Assembly: GCF_000559085.1 (NCBI RefSeq)
Contig: NZ_JALN02000002.1
Coordinates: 380,038 to 444,037, forward strand
DNA length: 64,000 nt
Reading direction: 5' to 3'
Origin: Mycolicibacterium aromaticivorans JS19b1 = JCM 16368
GTDB taxonomy: Bacteria; Actinomycetota; Actinomycetes; Mycobacteriales; Mycobacteriaceae
Shown: positions 1 to 8,318 of the stretch, in pieces
Layout: each line of letters opens with the position of its first letter
How positions within the stretch are numbered: position 1 is the first letter of the stretch
Position numbers and translations under genes: made by a program
Notes under the pieces: model-generated
The model's input: the letters and a program-made list of their open reading frames with translations, nothing else
What the model was told of the DNA's origin: nothing
Database searches by the model: none

Positions 1-606
1 GACGAAGCCGTTGAGGTTGCCGTCGACGCGTTCGGTGGACTCGACACCTTGGTGAACTGCGTGGGGATCTTCGATTTCTACCGCGGTATTCAGGACATCC
101 CAGCCGAGCGGATCGACCAAGCGTTCGACGAGATGTTCCGTCTCAACGTCCTGAGTCATATCCATTCCGTCAAGGCTGCATTGCCGGCGCTGATGGATCA
201 GGGCGGTGCCTCGATCATCCTCACCGAGTCCACATCGTCGTTCTATCCAGGACGCGGCGGCCTGCTGTATGTGGCGTCGAAATTCGCGGTGCGCGGCCTA
301 GTCACCGCACTGGCTCACGAACTCGCGCCGAGGATCCGTGTGAACGGCGTCGCCCCAGGGGGCACGTTGAACACCGACCTACGCGGACTCGACAGCCTCG
401 GCTTAGGCGCCCGCCGTCTGGATGCTGCACCCAATCGGGCCCGCGAGTTGGCCGCCCGCACACCGCTCGGCGTGGCCCTATCAGGTCACGACCACGCCTG
501 GAGTTACGTCTTCCTCGCTTCCGAACGCTCCCGCGGGCTCACCGGCGAAACGATCCATCCGGACGGCGGCTTCAGCCTCGGCACCCCCACCCCGAGCAGC
601 GACTGA
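1..606 (+). CDS. phtB: SDR-family cis-dihydrodiol dehydrogenase, 5' end outside window
   Basis: The reading frame is open from base 1, so the N-terminal nucleotide-binding part is missing and about 200 residues remain. The visible part has the SDR active site: a Ser-rich strand (STSSF) followed by YVASK (Tyr-x3-Lys), then the N-G-V-A-P-G segment. The family oxidises arene cis-dihydrodiols to catechols with NAD+. It is followed 28 bp later by a ferredoxin gene and then a ferredoxin reductase. That order (dehydrogenase, ferredoxin, reductase) matches phtB-phtAc-phtAd of the mycobacterial phthalate 3,4-dioxygenase operon, whose oxygenase genes would lie upstream. SDR membership is clear; the phthalate-dihydrodiol substrate is inferred from gene order and the pca operon downstream. 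Confidence 0.8.
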   Translation, partial: DEAVEVAVDAFGGLDTLVNCVGIFDFYRGIQDIPAERIDQAFDEMFRLNVLSHIHSVKAALPALMDQGGASIILTESTSSFYPGRGGLLYVASKFAVRGLVTALAHELAPRIRVNGVAPGGTLNTDLRGLDSLGLGARRLDAAPNRARELAARTPLGVALSGHDHAWSYVFLASERSRGLTGETIHPDGGFSLGTPTPSSD

Positions 607-634
607 ACCCTACGAACACAGAGAAGGAAAACAG

Positions 635-835
635 ATGGACGGAGTCATCAAGGCCAACCGCGACGTGTGCCAGGGATACGCGAATTGTGTCCTGGCCGCC
701 GAGGACTACTTCGACATCGACGACCGAGGACTCGTGGTGGTACGCAAGACGGAGGTCCCTTCCGCGGAGAGGACCCGCGTCGAGGAGGCGGCGCGCAGCT
801 GTCCCGTAGCCGCACTGGAGGTCGTCGACGAATGA
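635..835 (+). CDS. phtAc: [3Fe-4S]-type ferredoxin of a ring-hydroxylating dioxygenase
   Basis: This 66-residue ferredoxin carries electrons from the reductase encoded next to it to a Rieske oxygenase. Cluster ligands are C12 and C18 (CQGYANC) and C56 followed by Pro. The place of the fourth cysteine of a [4Fe-4S] site is taken by Tyr15, which points to a [3Fe-4S] cluster, as in several actinobacterial dioxygenase and P450 ferredoxins. The ATG at 635 follows a GAAGGAAA ribosome site and gives the usual family length; a longer reading from further upstream would overlap the SDR gene. Its stop overlaps the next start (ATGA), so the two are probably translationally coupled. Confidence 0.88.
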   Translation: MDGVIKANRDVCQGYANCVLAAEDYFDIDDRGLVVVRKTEVPSAERTRVEEAARSCPVAALEVVDE

Positions 836-2073
836 CGTCCCGCGTCGTCATCGTCGGCAGTTCGGTCGCCGGAGTCCGCACGGCGCAGGCTCTGCGCTCG
901 CAAGGCTACGATGGCGAAGTCGTTCTCGTGGGTGAGGAAACAGCGCTGCCCTACGACAAGCCGCCCCTTTCCAAGGCGTTGCTCGCGGGTACAACGGACA
1001 TCGCGGGCGTGACATTACTCACCGGGGACGCTGCCGCCGCGGACCGCATCGAACTCCACCTCGGCCACCGCGCGACCGCAGTTGACGTCGCAGCGTCGCA
1101 GGTGGAGTTCGCCGAGGATGAGCCCTTGCACTACGACCACCTGGTGGTGGCCACCGGCGCGAGTGCGCGACCGTCTCCCTGGGGGCAGCGACCGGGCATT
1201 CATGTACTCCGCACCCTGGAGGACTGTCTGCGGCTACGCGCCGACCTCGTCAGCGGTGGCCGCCTGGTGGTAGTCGGGGGCGGATTCATCGGGGCCGAGG
1301 TCGCGTCAACCGCACGAACGCTCGGGCAGCAGGTCGCGATCATCGATCCTGTGCAGGTACCGATGAGCCGGGTGCTCGATGAGGAGATCGGGGGGTGGTT
1401 TGTCGATCTACATCGACGCCACGGGGTGCGCACGCGGTTCGGCGTCGGTGTGGAGCGTATCGCAGGGGAGCGCGGCAACTTGGAGCTCAGCCTTACCGAC
1501 GGCAGCATCGTAGAAGCCGACACAGTGGTGGTAGGCATCGGTGCCGTTCCAAATGACGGCTGGCTGATGTCGTCGGGACTGGTCGTCGATGACGGCCTTG
1601 TCTGTGACGAGTACTGTCGTGCCGTTACGTCAGAAAACGTCTACGCAGTTGGTGACGTGTCGCGTTGGTTTCATCGCGGCCGGGGCACGGCGACGCGCGT
1701 CGAACACTGGACAAATGCGGTCGACCAGGCCTCTTGCGTGGCGCACAATATCTTGCACCCCGATGATCTGCGCTGCTACGAGCCCGTTGGTTACGTCTGG
1801 AGTGACCAGCACGACTGGAAGATTCAACTCTGCGGCCAAACTAACCATTTGGGAGCGCCACTCATCATCGGAGATCGGTTGTCGGACAATCGATTCACAG
1901 CACTCTACTCCGACGGCGCCCAAGGGCTGAGCGGCGCGGCAGTCGTGAACTGGCCTCGAGCGCTGATCGAATGCAGGCGTGCACTGCAGGCTGGAAATGA
2001 TCTCGGGAGCGTGCGGGGCAGACTCGAGCGGCTGACGAACCCGCCCGATAATGCCGCAACGCGGTCAACGTGA
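832..2073 (+). CDS. phtAd: FAD-dependent ferredoxin reductase of a dioxygenase system
   Basis: A 413-residue NADH:ferredoxin oxidoreductase of the pyridine-nucleotide-disulfide (BphA4/rubredoxin reductase) type. The FAD dinucleotide fold is at residues about 4-20 (VIVGSSVAGV), the NAD(H) fold at about 145-160 (VVVGGGFIGAEVAS), and the second FAD motif VYAVGD lies near residue 270. The start at 832 overlaps the ferredoxin stop. With the ferredoxin it makes an electron-transfer chain that could serve more than one oxygenase here, because none of the three oxygenase sets in the window has its own reductase. About 160 bp of non-coding sequence and a promoter follow. Confidence 0.88.
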   Translation: MTSRVVIVGSSVAGVRTAQALRSQGYDGEVVLVGEETALPYDKPPLSKALLAGTTDIAGVTLLTGDAAAADRIELHLGHRATAVDVAASQVEFAEDEPLHYDHLVVATGASARPSPWGQRPGIHVLRTLEDCLRLRADLVSGGRLVVVGGGFIGAEVASTARTLGQQVAIIDPVQVPMSRVLDEEIGGWFVDLHRRHGVRTRFGVGVERIAGERGNLELSLTDGSIVEADTVVVGIGAVPNDGWLMSSGLVVDDGLVCDEYCRAVTSENVYAVGDVSRWFHRGRGTATRVEHWTNAVDQASCVAHNILHPDDLRCYEPVGYVWSDQHDWKIQLCGQTNHLGAPLIIGDRLSDNRFTALYSDGAQGLSGAAVVNWPRALIECRRALQAGNDLGSVRGRLERLTNPPDNAATRST

Positions 2074-2158
2074 GCGGCCCGAAGTGGTTTGCGCCGCACA
2101 GGAATCGTTGCGCACAGCATTGAGAGTGTGAGAGTCGCCTCCCAACCGGGGTGTGCTA

Positions 2159-2205
2159 TTGACGCAATTGGGTAAGTCCCGATACTCTCTAATTTACAGA
2201 GTATC
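2159..2205 (+). promoter_or_regulatory. Promoter with overlapping palindromic operator before the bicupin gene
   Basis: A -35-like TTGACG (2159-2164) is separated by 18 bp from a -10-like TACTCT (2183-2188). A perfect 8-bp inverted repeat, GATACTCT (2181-2188) and AGAGTATC (2198-2205) with a 9-bp spacer, covers the -10 and the expected start point. That is the usual place for a repressor site. The block ACTCTCT..ATT..C.GAG.TATC resembles the sequence downstream of the -10 at 51046-51080. The regulator is not known; candidates in the window are the GntR and TetR proteins. Confidence 0.6.
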
Positions 2206-2232
2206 GTTCTGGATAGCAGAGAAGGTGGCTTC

Positions 2233-3318
2233 ATGTCGACCGCCGAGACTTCAAGGCTTCGCGAATTCGACGTCGAGCTGGAGGCGGCGAACCTCCGTGG
2301 GCAATGGATCTACGACGAGATGCTCGAAAGCGTCGTCGGCGGACCCAAGCCCGCGGGAGTGCCCTTTCTGTGGCGATGGCAGGACGTTCACGCGAAGCTT
2401 CAGAAATCGTGTGACGTGATGCCCGAAAGCTTCACGGCGCGACGTAATCTATCCTTCATCAACCCGGCTACCCGGGGGACCACGCATACCATGAACATGG
2501 GTATGCAGATGCTCAAGCCCGGCGAGATCGCCTATGCGCACCGCCACACCATGGCGGCGCTGCGGTTTGCTATTCAAGGCGGCCCCGGCCTGATTACGGT
2601 CGTCGACGGTGAGCCATGTCAAATGGACAACTATGACTTGGTGCTGACCCCTCGCTGGACGTGGCATGACCACGAGAACGCCACCGCGGAGAACGCGGTG
2701 TGGCTCGACGTGCTGGATATTGGGTTGGTGCTCGGGCTGAATGTGCCGTTCTACGAGCCCTATGGCGAGAAGCGGCAGCCTCAGCGCGAGCACCCCGGGG
2801 AGCATCTCGCCGACCGAGCCGGCCTGCTGCGCCCGGCGTGGGAGCAGGTCAAGACGGCGAATTTTCCGTTCCGCTACCCTTGGCGTGACGTCGAGCGGCA
2901 GCTCGAGCGGATGGCGGGCGTTGCGGGCAGCCCCTACGACGGCGTGGTTCTGCGGTACGCGAATCCCGTCACCGGCGGATCGACGATGCCAACGTTGGAT
3001 TGCTGGGTCCAGTTGCTGCGGCCAGGCCAGCGGACCGACGCCCATCGCCACACGTCGAGTGCCGTGTATTTCGTCGTGCGCGGCGAAGGGACGGCCGTCG
3101 TCGACGAGGTGGAACTCGACTGGGGGCCGCACGACAGCTTCGTGGTGCCCAACTGGAGCACCCATCACTTCGTCAACCGGTCGGCGCACGATGCAGTGCT
3201 TTTTTCGGTCAACGATATCCCCACACTAAAAGCCCTGGATCTGTATTTCGAAGAGCCCGAACTGTCTTTGGGCGCGTACCCGTTTCCGCCGGTCCCCGCC
3301 AACCTCCGACACCGCTGA
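2233..3318 (+). CDS. phdI: Bicupin ring-cleavage dioxygenase, 1-hydroxy-2-naphthoate/gentisate dioxygenase family
   Basis: A 361-residue cytosolic Fe(II) dioxygenase with two cupin barrels. The first (about residues 85-160) has the metal motif AHRH (H103, H105) with H145/H147 behind it and Arg111 in MAALRF, typical of gentisate, salicylate and 1-hydroxy-2-naphthoate dioxygenases. The second barrel (about 255-330) also has an AHRH motif and a THHF segment. The ATG at 2233 follows an AGAGAAGGTGG site. The next gene is a hydratase-aldolase, and this pairing is that of phdI-phdJ in phenanthrene degradation, where PhdI makes trans-2'-carboxybenzalpyruvate. A gentisate or salicylate substrate cannot be excluded. 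The family is certain; the exact substrate is inferred from neighbours. Confidence 0.8.
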   Translation: MSTAETSRLREFDVELEAANLRGQWIYDEMLESVVGGPKPAGVPFLWRWQDVHAKLQKSCDVMPESFTARRNLSFINPATRGTTHTMNMGMQMLKPGEIAYAHRHTMAALRFAIQGGPGLITVVDGEPCQMDNYDLVLTPRWTWHDHENATAENAVWLDVLDIGLVLGLNVPFYEPYGEKRQPQREHPGEHLADRAGLLRPAWEQVKTANFPFRYPWRDVERQLERMAGVAGSPYDGVVLRYANPVTGGSTMPTLDCWVQLLRPGQRTDAHRHTSSAVYFVVRGEGTAVVDEVELDWGPHDSFVVPNWSTHHFVNRSAHDAVLFSVNDIPTLKALDLYFEEPELSLGAYPFPPVPANLRHR

Positions 3319-3342
3319 CAAACCCTTAGAAAGGCTGTGCAC

Positions 3343-4344
3343 GTGCCTGACACGAAGCTGACCGCCGACGACATCACCGGGGTCGTCGGGATCATTCCCA
3401 CACCCTCCACCGCGACGGCCGACCGCCCCGACACCGTATTTTCTGTAGACCTCGACGAGGCCGCGGCGCTTGCCGACTCAATGGTCCGCGGCGGGGTCGA
3501 TGTGCTCATGACGACAGGCACCTTTGGCGAATGTGCATCTCTGACGTGGGACGAGCTACAAAGCTTTGTCGCCACCGTGGTCGACACTGTCGCGGGGCGC
3601 ATCCCAGTTTTCGCCGGAGCCACCACGCTCAACACCCGAGATACGATCGCCCGGGGTCGCCGGCTCGGCGAACTCGGCGCCGACGGTTTGTTCGTCGGGC
3701 GCCCGATGTGGCTTCCCCTCGATGACACTGGCATCGTGCGCTTCTATCGCGACGTGGCCGAGGCAGTGCCGCACCTGGCACTGGTGGTCTATGACAACCC
3801 GGGTGCCTTCAAGGGAAAAATCGGGACGGCTGCCTACCAAGCGCTCAGCCAGATACCCCAAGTCGTCGCTGCCAAGCACCTCGGTCTACTCAGTGGCTCT
3901 GCCTTCCTCTCCGACCTCCGCGCCGTGAGCGGTCGTGTGCGGCTTCTGCCTCTTGAGACCGACTGGTACTACTTTGCCCGGCTGTTTCCCGATCAGGTCA
4001 CCGCCTGCTGGTCGGGCAATGTAGCCTGCGGCCCTGCGCCGGTGACGCACTTACGCGACTTAATCAGAGCCCAGCGCTGGGACGAATGCCAAGCACTCAC
4101 CGACGAACTCGAGGCGGCTCTCGAGACCCTTTACCCGGGTGGAAACTTCGCTGAATTCCTCAAATACAGCATCCAGATCGACAACGCACAATTCCAGGCG
4201 GCGGGGTTTATGCGCACCGGGCCCACTCGACCGCCCTACACCGACGTGCCGGAGTCCTATCTGACTGGAGCGCGCGAAGCCGGCAAGAACTGGGCAGCGC
4301 TGCAACAACGCTATTCGTCTGCAGCGCCCGTGTCGATCAGCTGA
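3343..4344 (+). CDS. phdJ: DHDPS-family hydratase-aldolase (carboxybenzalpyruvate type)
   Basis: A class I aldolase of the dihydrodipicolinate synthase superfamily, about 333 residues. Expected family features are GTFGE (about 59-63), the catalytic Tyr150 in VVYDNPG, and the Schiff-base Lys178 in VVAAKHLG. Hydratase-aldolases of this group add water to a benzylidene-pyruvate and split off pyruvate, giving an aromatic aldehyde. Directly behind the bicupin, it would release 2-carboxybenzaldehyde. The GTG at 3343 is preferred because AGAAAGG ends 8 bases before it; an in-frame GTG at 3337 is too close. A paralog lies at 5857. Confidence 0.8.
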   Translation: MPDTKLTADDITGVVGIIPTPSTATADRPDTVFSVDLDEAAALADSMVRGGVDVLMTTGTFGECASLTWDELQSFVATVVDTVAGRIPVFAGATTLNTRDTIARGRRLGELGADGLFVGRPMWLPLDDTGIVRFYRDVAEAVPHLALVVYDNPGAFKGKIGTAAYQALSQIPQVVAAKHLGLLSGSAFLSDLRAVSGRVRLLPLETDWYYFARLFPDQVTACWSGNVACGPAPVTHLRDLIRAQRWDECQALTDELEAALETLYPGGNFAEFLKYSIQIDNAQFQAAGFMRTGPTRPPYTDVPESYLTGAREAGKNWAALQQRYSSAAPVSIS

Positions 4345-4359
4345 ATTGGAAGGACGCAG

Positions 4360-5250
4360 ATGTTGGTGAGGGCGTTGGGTTATGTGGGTGTGGCGTCTCC
4401 TGATGCGAAGGAGTGGCTCGAGTTTGGTCCTGAGGTTCTCGGGATGGAGGCGGTCGAGGCGGCTGGTGGGTCGGTGCTGTTGCGGATCGACGACGCGGAT
4501 CACCGGCTTGCGGTGCATCACGGCGAGCGTAATCGGATGCTGTATGCGGGGTGGGATGTAGGCAGCGAGGATGCGCTTGCCGCTGCCGGGGAGGTGCTGC
4601 AGAAGCAGGGTATTGGGTTCGAGGTGGGAACTGAGGAGGCTTGCGCGGCACGGGGGGTGTTGGGGTTGCTGGCTCTTGCTGACCCGTCGGGGTTGCGTCA
4701 TGAGTTGTTCTACGGGCAGAAGGTGGTGCCGGGTTCGTTTCGGCCGGGCCGGCCGTTGTCGGGGTTCGTTACCGGGCCGCAGGGGCTGGGTCATGTGGTG
4801 CTGGCTACGCCGGACCTTGCGCAGGCCGACCGGTTCTTGCGGGGTGTGTTGGGGTTTAAGAAGAGCGATGAGATTTACACGTTCATCGATCTGTGGTTTT
4901 ACCATTGCAACCCTCGCCATCACAGCATCGCGCTGACCCCGATGCCCGGCGTGCGGGGACTGCACCACCTGATGGTCGAGGTGGAAGATTTCGACGATGT
5001 GGGCATCGCCTACGACCTGTGCATGTCGCGCAACATCCCGCTCAGCATGACTCTCGGGCGCCACGTCAATGACCGGATGGTCTCGTTTTACGTGCGCACG
5101 CCCAGCGGGTTCGACATCGAGTACGGCTGGGATGGGGCCACCGTCGACGACGAAACCTGGACAGTCGCTCAGTACGACCGGCCCAGTGTCTGGGGCCATC
5201 AAATGGTCGCCCAAACCCCACCAGGGGCACTTGAGGCCGCGACAGCATGA
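4360..5250 (+). CDS. phdF: Type I extradiol (vicinal oxygen chelate) ring-cleavage dioxygenase
   Basis: A 296-residue two-domain extradiol dioxygenase. The Fe(II) ligands are placed as in BphC: H145 (GLGHVVLA), H203 (LHHLMVEV) and E254 (FDIEYGWDG). The acid-base residues are also present: H188 (RHHSIAL) and H235 (GRHVNDRMVSFY). These enzymes cleave 1,2-dihydroxynaphthalene, 3,4-dihydroxyphenanthrene or dihydroxybiphenyl next to the diol. With a hydratase-aldolase at 5857 it would complete the first ring removal. The first two thirds use G/T-ending codons (GTG, TTG, GGT, GGG) much more than the flanking genes, which suggests a separate origin. GAAGGA before ATG 4360 supports the start. Confidence 0.85.
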   Translation: MLVRALGYVGVASPDAKEWLEFGPEVLGMEAVEAAGGSVLLRIDDADHRLAVHHGERNRMLYAGWDVGSEDALAAAGEVLQKQGIGFEVGTEEACAARGVLGLLALADPSGLRHELFYGQKVVPGSFRPGRPLSGFVTGPQGLGHVVLATPDLAQADRFLRGVLGFKKSDEIYTFIDLWFYHCNPRHHSIALTPMPGVRGLHHLMVEVEDFDDVGIAYDLCMSRNIPLSMTLGRHVNDRMVSFYVRTPSGFDIEYGWDGATVDDETWTVAQYDRPSVWGHQMVAQTPPGALEAATA

Positions 5251-5300
5251 ACACCACGACGGATCTGACACCGGCAAACAACGATTGATATGGAGGGGAC

Positions 5301-5687
5301 ATGGCGATCCAGTTCATGACCGACGAATGGGCCACTGCGGTGACCGATGCGGCCAATGCTGACGAGAAGTTCCGCACCGCAGCGAAGGGACACGACGTAG
5401 TGCTCCGGGTATCCGTGTCAGGGAGCCCGGCGAGCCAGGATTACTACATGCAATTCGCTGATGGATCGCTCATCGTCGGCATCGGAGACCCGCCGCGGAC
5501 GCCCGACGTGGAGGCTGAGCTCAGCTATGAGACGAACGTCGAACTTTCCCGGGGTGCGCTCAACGGCCAGACCGCGGCCATGACTGGGCAGATGAAAGCT
5601 GTCGGGAACATGATGAAGATGATGTCGATCGGAAAAGCCCAAGATCGGCTCGCAGAACTTGAGAGCGGCCTAGACATCGACTACTAG
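5301..5687 (+). CDS. SCP-2 sterol-carrier-like domain protein
   Basis: A 128-residue single-domain protein of the SCP-2 lipid-binding family. The diagnostic part is a hydrophobic-ligand beta sheet followed by LSRGALNGQTAAMTGQMKAVG, matching the family pattern in which a turn and an 'amplification of binding helix' follow the sheet. It has no signal peptide or transmembrane segment, so it should be cytosolic. A paralog of nearly the same length lies at 38144, again beside dioxygenase genes. A role in binding water-insoluble ring compounds is plausible, but this is inference. The ATG follows a TGGAGGGG ribosome site. Confidence 0.75.
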   Translation: MAIQFMTDEWATAVTDAANADEKFRTAAKGHDVVLRVSVSGSPASQDYYMQFADGSLIVGIGDPPRTPDVEAELSYETNVELSRGALNGQTAAMTGQMKAVGNMMKMMSIGKAQDRLAELESGLDIDY

Positions 5688-5856
5688 CCGTGATCACACC
5701 TCCGAGCGTTGGCTTCGCGCAGAGTTACCGGGAGCCCCCAACCGGCTGCGCATCCGCACCGGCGACCGACGCGCGCTCTACCCCGCGTCGACCGGCACGA
5801 CCAACACTCCGCCGAATTCATCCCGAAGATCCTCAAGAACAGATTGGACACTGAGC

Positions 5857-6930
5857 ATGACACGACGAGCCAATGAACTTGTTCCCAGCGACATGAAGGG
5901 GTTGTGGGCGTTCGTGCCGGCCTGTTCGACACCGGACGCGGCCGACGTCCACGCGGTGGACACGATCGATACCGATGCGCTGACATCTCTCGTCGACCGA
6001 TTGGTGCGTGACGGGGTGGACGGCATCGTCACCACCGGCAGCGCCGGCGAGTCGCACACCCTGTCCGACGACGAATACCGCACACTCATCACCACGGTCG
6101 TGGAGACGGTGAACGCCCGAGTGCCAGTGTTCGTTGGTGCCAGCACGCTCAACACGCGCGACTCGATCCGACGCGCCCGCGTCATCGCCGACCTCGGGGC
6201 GGACGGCATCATGAGCGGACCACCGATGTACTTGCCGCAAACCACAGAGAACGCGGTCCAGTACTACAAAGACCTCGCCGAGGCTGTCCCCGAGCTCGCA
6301 ATCATGATCTACCAGAACCCTCACGCGTTCCGCATCACACTGCCGCCCGGTGCATTCAGGGAGCTGGCCCAGGTTCGCAATATTATCGCGCTCAAACAGA
6401 CCTCGATGGACATCTTCAACGTCATCGGCGCCATCAAAGCGGTCGAGGACAAAATGTCGGTCCTCGTTCTGGATCAGTTGATGTACCCGGCGATGATGTT
6501 CGGCGCTGCCGGTGCGTGGAGCATCGACGTATGCATGGGCCCTTGGCCGGCGCTCTCGCTGCGCGATGCGTGCCAGCGTGGCGACTGGACAGAGGCTGCC
6601 ACCATCGCCGATCAGATGCAAGCCCCATTTCGGACGCTGGGCTTGACTATGGAGGAGTTCCAAGCCATGCAGTCGGCCTGGTGGAAGATCGCGATCGACA
6701 CTGCGGGCTATGGGCGTGCTGGGGCGGCCCGGCCGCCCTTCGTTCACATACCGAAGACCATCATTGACTCCGCGCACCGCTACGGTGAACGCTGGGCAGG
6801 ACTTGCGGAGCGCTACCACCGATCCCGGGAAGCCGCCGGGCTGCCGCCTGCTGAAGCGAACGGGGCCGGCGCTGCGCCATCCACGTCGGCAAACGAACCC
6901 GAGGCAGCGGCAGTCACGTCCGTCACCTGA
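5857..6930 (+). CDS. phdG: DHDPS-family hydratase-aldolase (benzylidenepyruvate type)
   Basis: A 357-residue paralog of the protein at 3343. GSAGES (about 61-66), Tyr152 in MIYQNPH and Schiff-base Lys180 in IIALKQT are all in place. It is expected to process the product of the extradiol dioxygenase, such as hydroxybenzylidenepyruvate or its naphthyl homolog, releasing pyruvate and a hydroxy-aldehyde. The C-terminus has a low-complexity Ala/Glu/Pro-rich tail of about 35 residues that the other copy lacks. The 169 bp before it contain no recognisable gene. The assignment of which aldolase serves which step rests on gene order alone. Confidence 0.78.
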   Translation: MTRRANELVPSDMKGLWAFVPACSTPDAADVHAVDTIDTDALTSLVDRLVRDGVDGIVTTGSAGESHTLSDDEYRTLITTVVETVNARVPVFVGASTLNTRDSIRRARVIADLGADGIMSGPPMYLPQTTENAVQYYKDLAEAVPELAIMIYQNPHAFRITLPPGAFRELAQVRNIIALKQTSMDIFNVIGAIKAVEDKMSVLVLDQLMYPAMMFGAAGAWSIDVCMGPWPALSLRDACQRGDWTEAATIADQMQAPFRTLGLTMEEFQAMQSAWWKIAIDTAGYGRAGAARPPFVHIPKTIIDSAHRYGERWAGLAERYHRSREAAGLPPAEANGAGAAPSTSANEPEAAAVTSVT

Positions 6931-7005
6931 GGCGCCGTCTCGGCTCTGACACCAACCCTCGGCTCACTCGCTCCGTAACGGCTGAACATAGCGAGACACC
7001 CGGAA

Positions 7006-7375
7006 ATGACACAGAACTTGACGTCGGCGACTGGGGTGCATTCACCGCAAAGGTGAAAAAAGGCGCCATCCGGGTGTCATCCCGTTCAGCGGTGACACCA
7101 GTCCGACTCGCAGCTCCATAATCTGCCCGGTGCGTTGCGCCACCGCAGCCGCGTATCCCACCCCTCGGTGCGGGCGCGGTTGGGTACAGGACGGCCCGGG
7201 ACCGAGTTCATCGCGGGGCGCGGAGGATTTTGTCGAGGTCCGCTGGGACGAGGTGATCGACCTGCTCGCAGCTGAACTACGGCGCGTCGTCGAATGCTTC
7301 GGCAACGAGGCAATTTACGGCAGAAATTGCCCCCGCGACATGCTCACGAACCGCCTCCACTTTCGAGGAGGTAGA
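7006..7375 (+). pseudogene. Molybdopterin-dependent oxidoreductase (BisC/TorA-like) N-terminal remnant
   Basis: Three stretches in different frames read like the start of a biotin-sulfoxide/TMAO-reductase-type protein. An ATG at 7006 gives MTQNLTS. A second frame from 7026 gives DWGAFTAKVKKGAI and ends at a stop. A third, about 7160-7350, gives RGWVQDGPGPSSSRGAEDF, then VEVRWDEVIDLLAAELRR and GNEAIYG. The family has exactly this order of segments near its N-terminus. The molybdenum-binding part is absent, so this is a frameshifted and truncated relic. Confidence 0.6.
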
Positions 7376-7496
7376 CGCGCCTTTGTTGCGCGACTGCGTG
7401 GCGTTCGTCCCTCACCCAGCCGTTGCCGCCTCGCCTCGACCGTTCGATCAAGACTGCCCTACAAAGCAAGGTCGACAGCGCCAGCGGCTCTGCGGC

Positions 7497-8264
7497 TTAC
7501 AGCAGTCGGCCGATGCCGCGTGCTGCGACCTGCAAGGCGCCGAGTAGTCGCGGGCCACTGCGTTTCAAGTCCGGTATGACGGCGCCGATCGCGGCGACCA
7601 CCGCGTCATCGGATTGCCTGACCACCGGTACCGCCAGCGAAGAGGCGCCCAGCGACATTTCCTCCATGGTAGTGGCCACCGCGTCGCGGCGAACACGGGC
7701 CAACTGCGCGGCCAAAACCGACGGCTGGACGACCGTGTGCGCCGTGACCCGCGTCAGCCCGGCAAAAACCCGTTCGCGTACTTCAGGCGGGGCGTGCGCC
7801 AGCAGTACCTTTCCAACACCGGTGCAGTGCATCGGCAGCCTGCTGCCGACGGTGCTGACGATCGGGACAGACGCGCGGCCCATCATTCGCTCCAGGTAGA
7901 GAACCTCGTCGCCATCGCGCACCGCAAGATGCACCGTGACCAGAGTCGCGGCGTACACGTCATGTAGAAACGGTTCCGCAACTTGGCGTAGTCCACCCTC
8001 CACGGGCGCTAGCAGTCCCGCGTTCCAGATCAGCCTGCCGACCACGTAGCGACCGTCAGCGCACCGTTGCAGCGCCGAGCCGGCCACCAACTTTGCGACC
8101 AGCCGGTGCGCCGTGGACACCGGCAGCCCGGCGCTCTTTGCAAGTTCGGACAGCGTCAGGCTGCGGTGCCGCTCGTCGAATGCGCCCAGAATGTCCAGCA
8201 AACGCGATGTGACGCAGGTTCCGGGCTGGGAGGGATGACCCGCCAATTTCTCACCTATTTCCAC
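7497..8264 (-). CDS. IclR-family transcriptional regulator, probable pca operon regulator
   Basis: A 255-residue protein with an N-terminal winged helix (about residues 15-75; SRLLDILGAF, then LTLSELAKSAGLPVSTAHRL) and a C-terminal IclR effector domain (about 85-250). IclR proteins such as PcaR and PcaU control beta-ketoadipate genes in response to protocatechuate or 3-oxoadipate. The gene is transcribed away from pcaH with only 54 bp between the starts, so it very likely controls the pca operon from sites in that gap. The GTG start at 8264 has no strong ribosome site, and a slightly shorter protein is possible. Confidence 0.85.
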   Translation of the reverse strand: MEIGEKLAGHPSQPGTCVTSRLLDILGAFDERHRSLTLSELAKSAGLPVSTAHRLVAKLVAGSALQRCADGRYVVGRLIWNAGLLAPVEGGLRQVAEPFLHDVYAATLVTVHLAVRDGDEVLYLERMMGRASVPIVSTVGSRLPMHCTGVGKVLLAHAPPEVRERVFAGLTRVTAHTVVQPSVLAAQLARVRRDAVATTMEEMSLGASSLAVPVVRQSDDAVVAAIGAVIPDLKRSGPRLLGALQVAARGIGRLL

Positions 8265-8286
8265 TGGATGGAAGTTTACGCTTCCA
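8259..8286. promoter_or_regulatory. Overlapping inverted repeats in the IclR-pcaH intergenic gap
   Basis: Two inverted repeats share a central half-site. TTCCA (8259-8263) pairs with TGGAA (8269-8273), and TGGAAG (8269-8274) pairs with CTTCCA (8281-8286). Three alternating half-sites between divergent genes, right at the IclR start codon, are a good candidate operator for that regulator. This is inferred from position and symmetry only. Confidence 0.5.
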
Positions 8287-8318
8287 CGTGACCGCGATGG
8301 GGGATTACCTTTGCCGTC

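Noticed and set aside
4060..5277. A 405-residue minus-strand frame across the extradiol gene
   Set aside because: It covers parts of two well-supported plus-strand genes and shows no motif.
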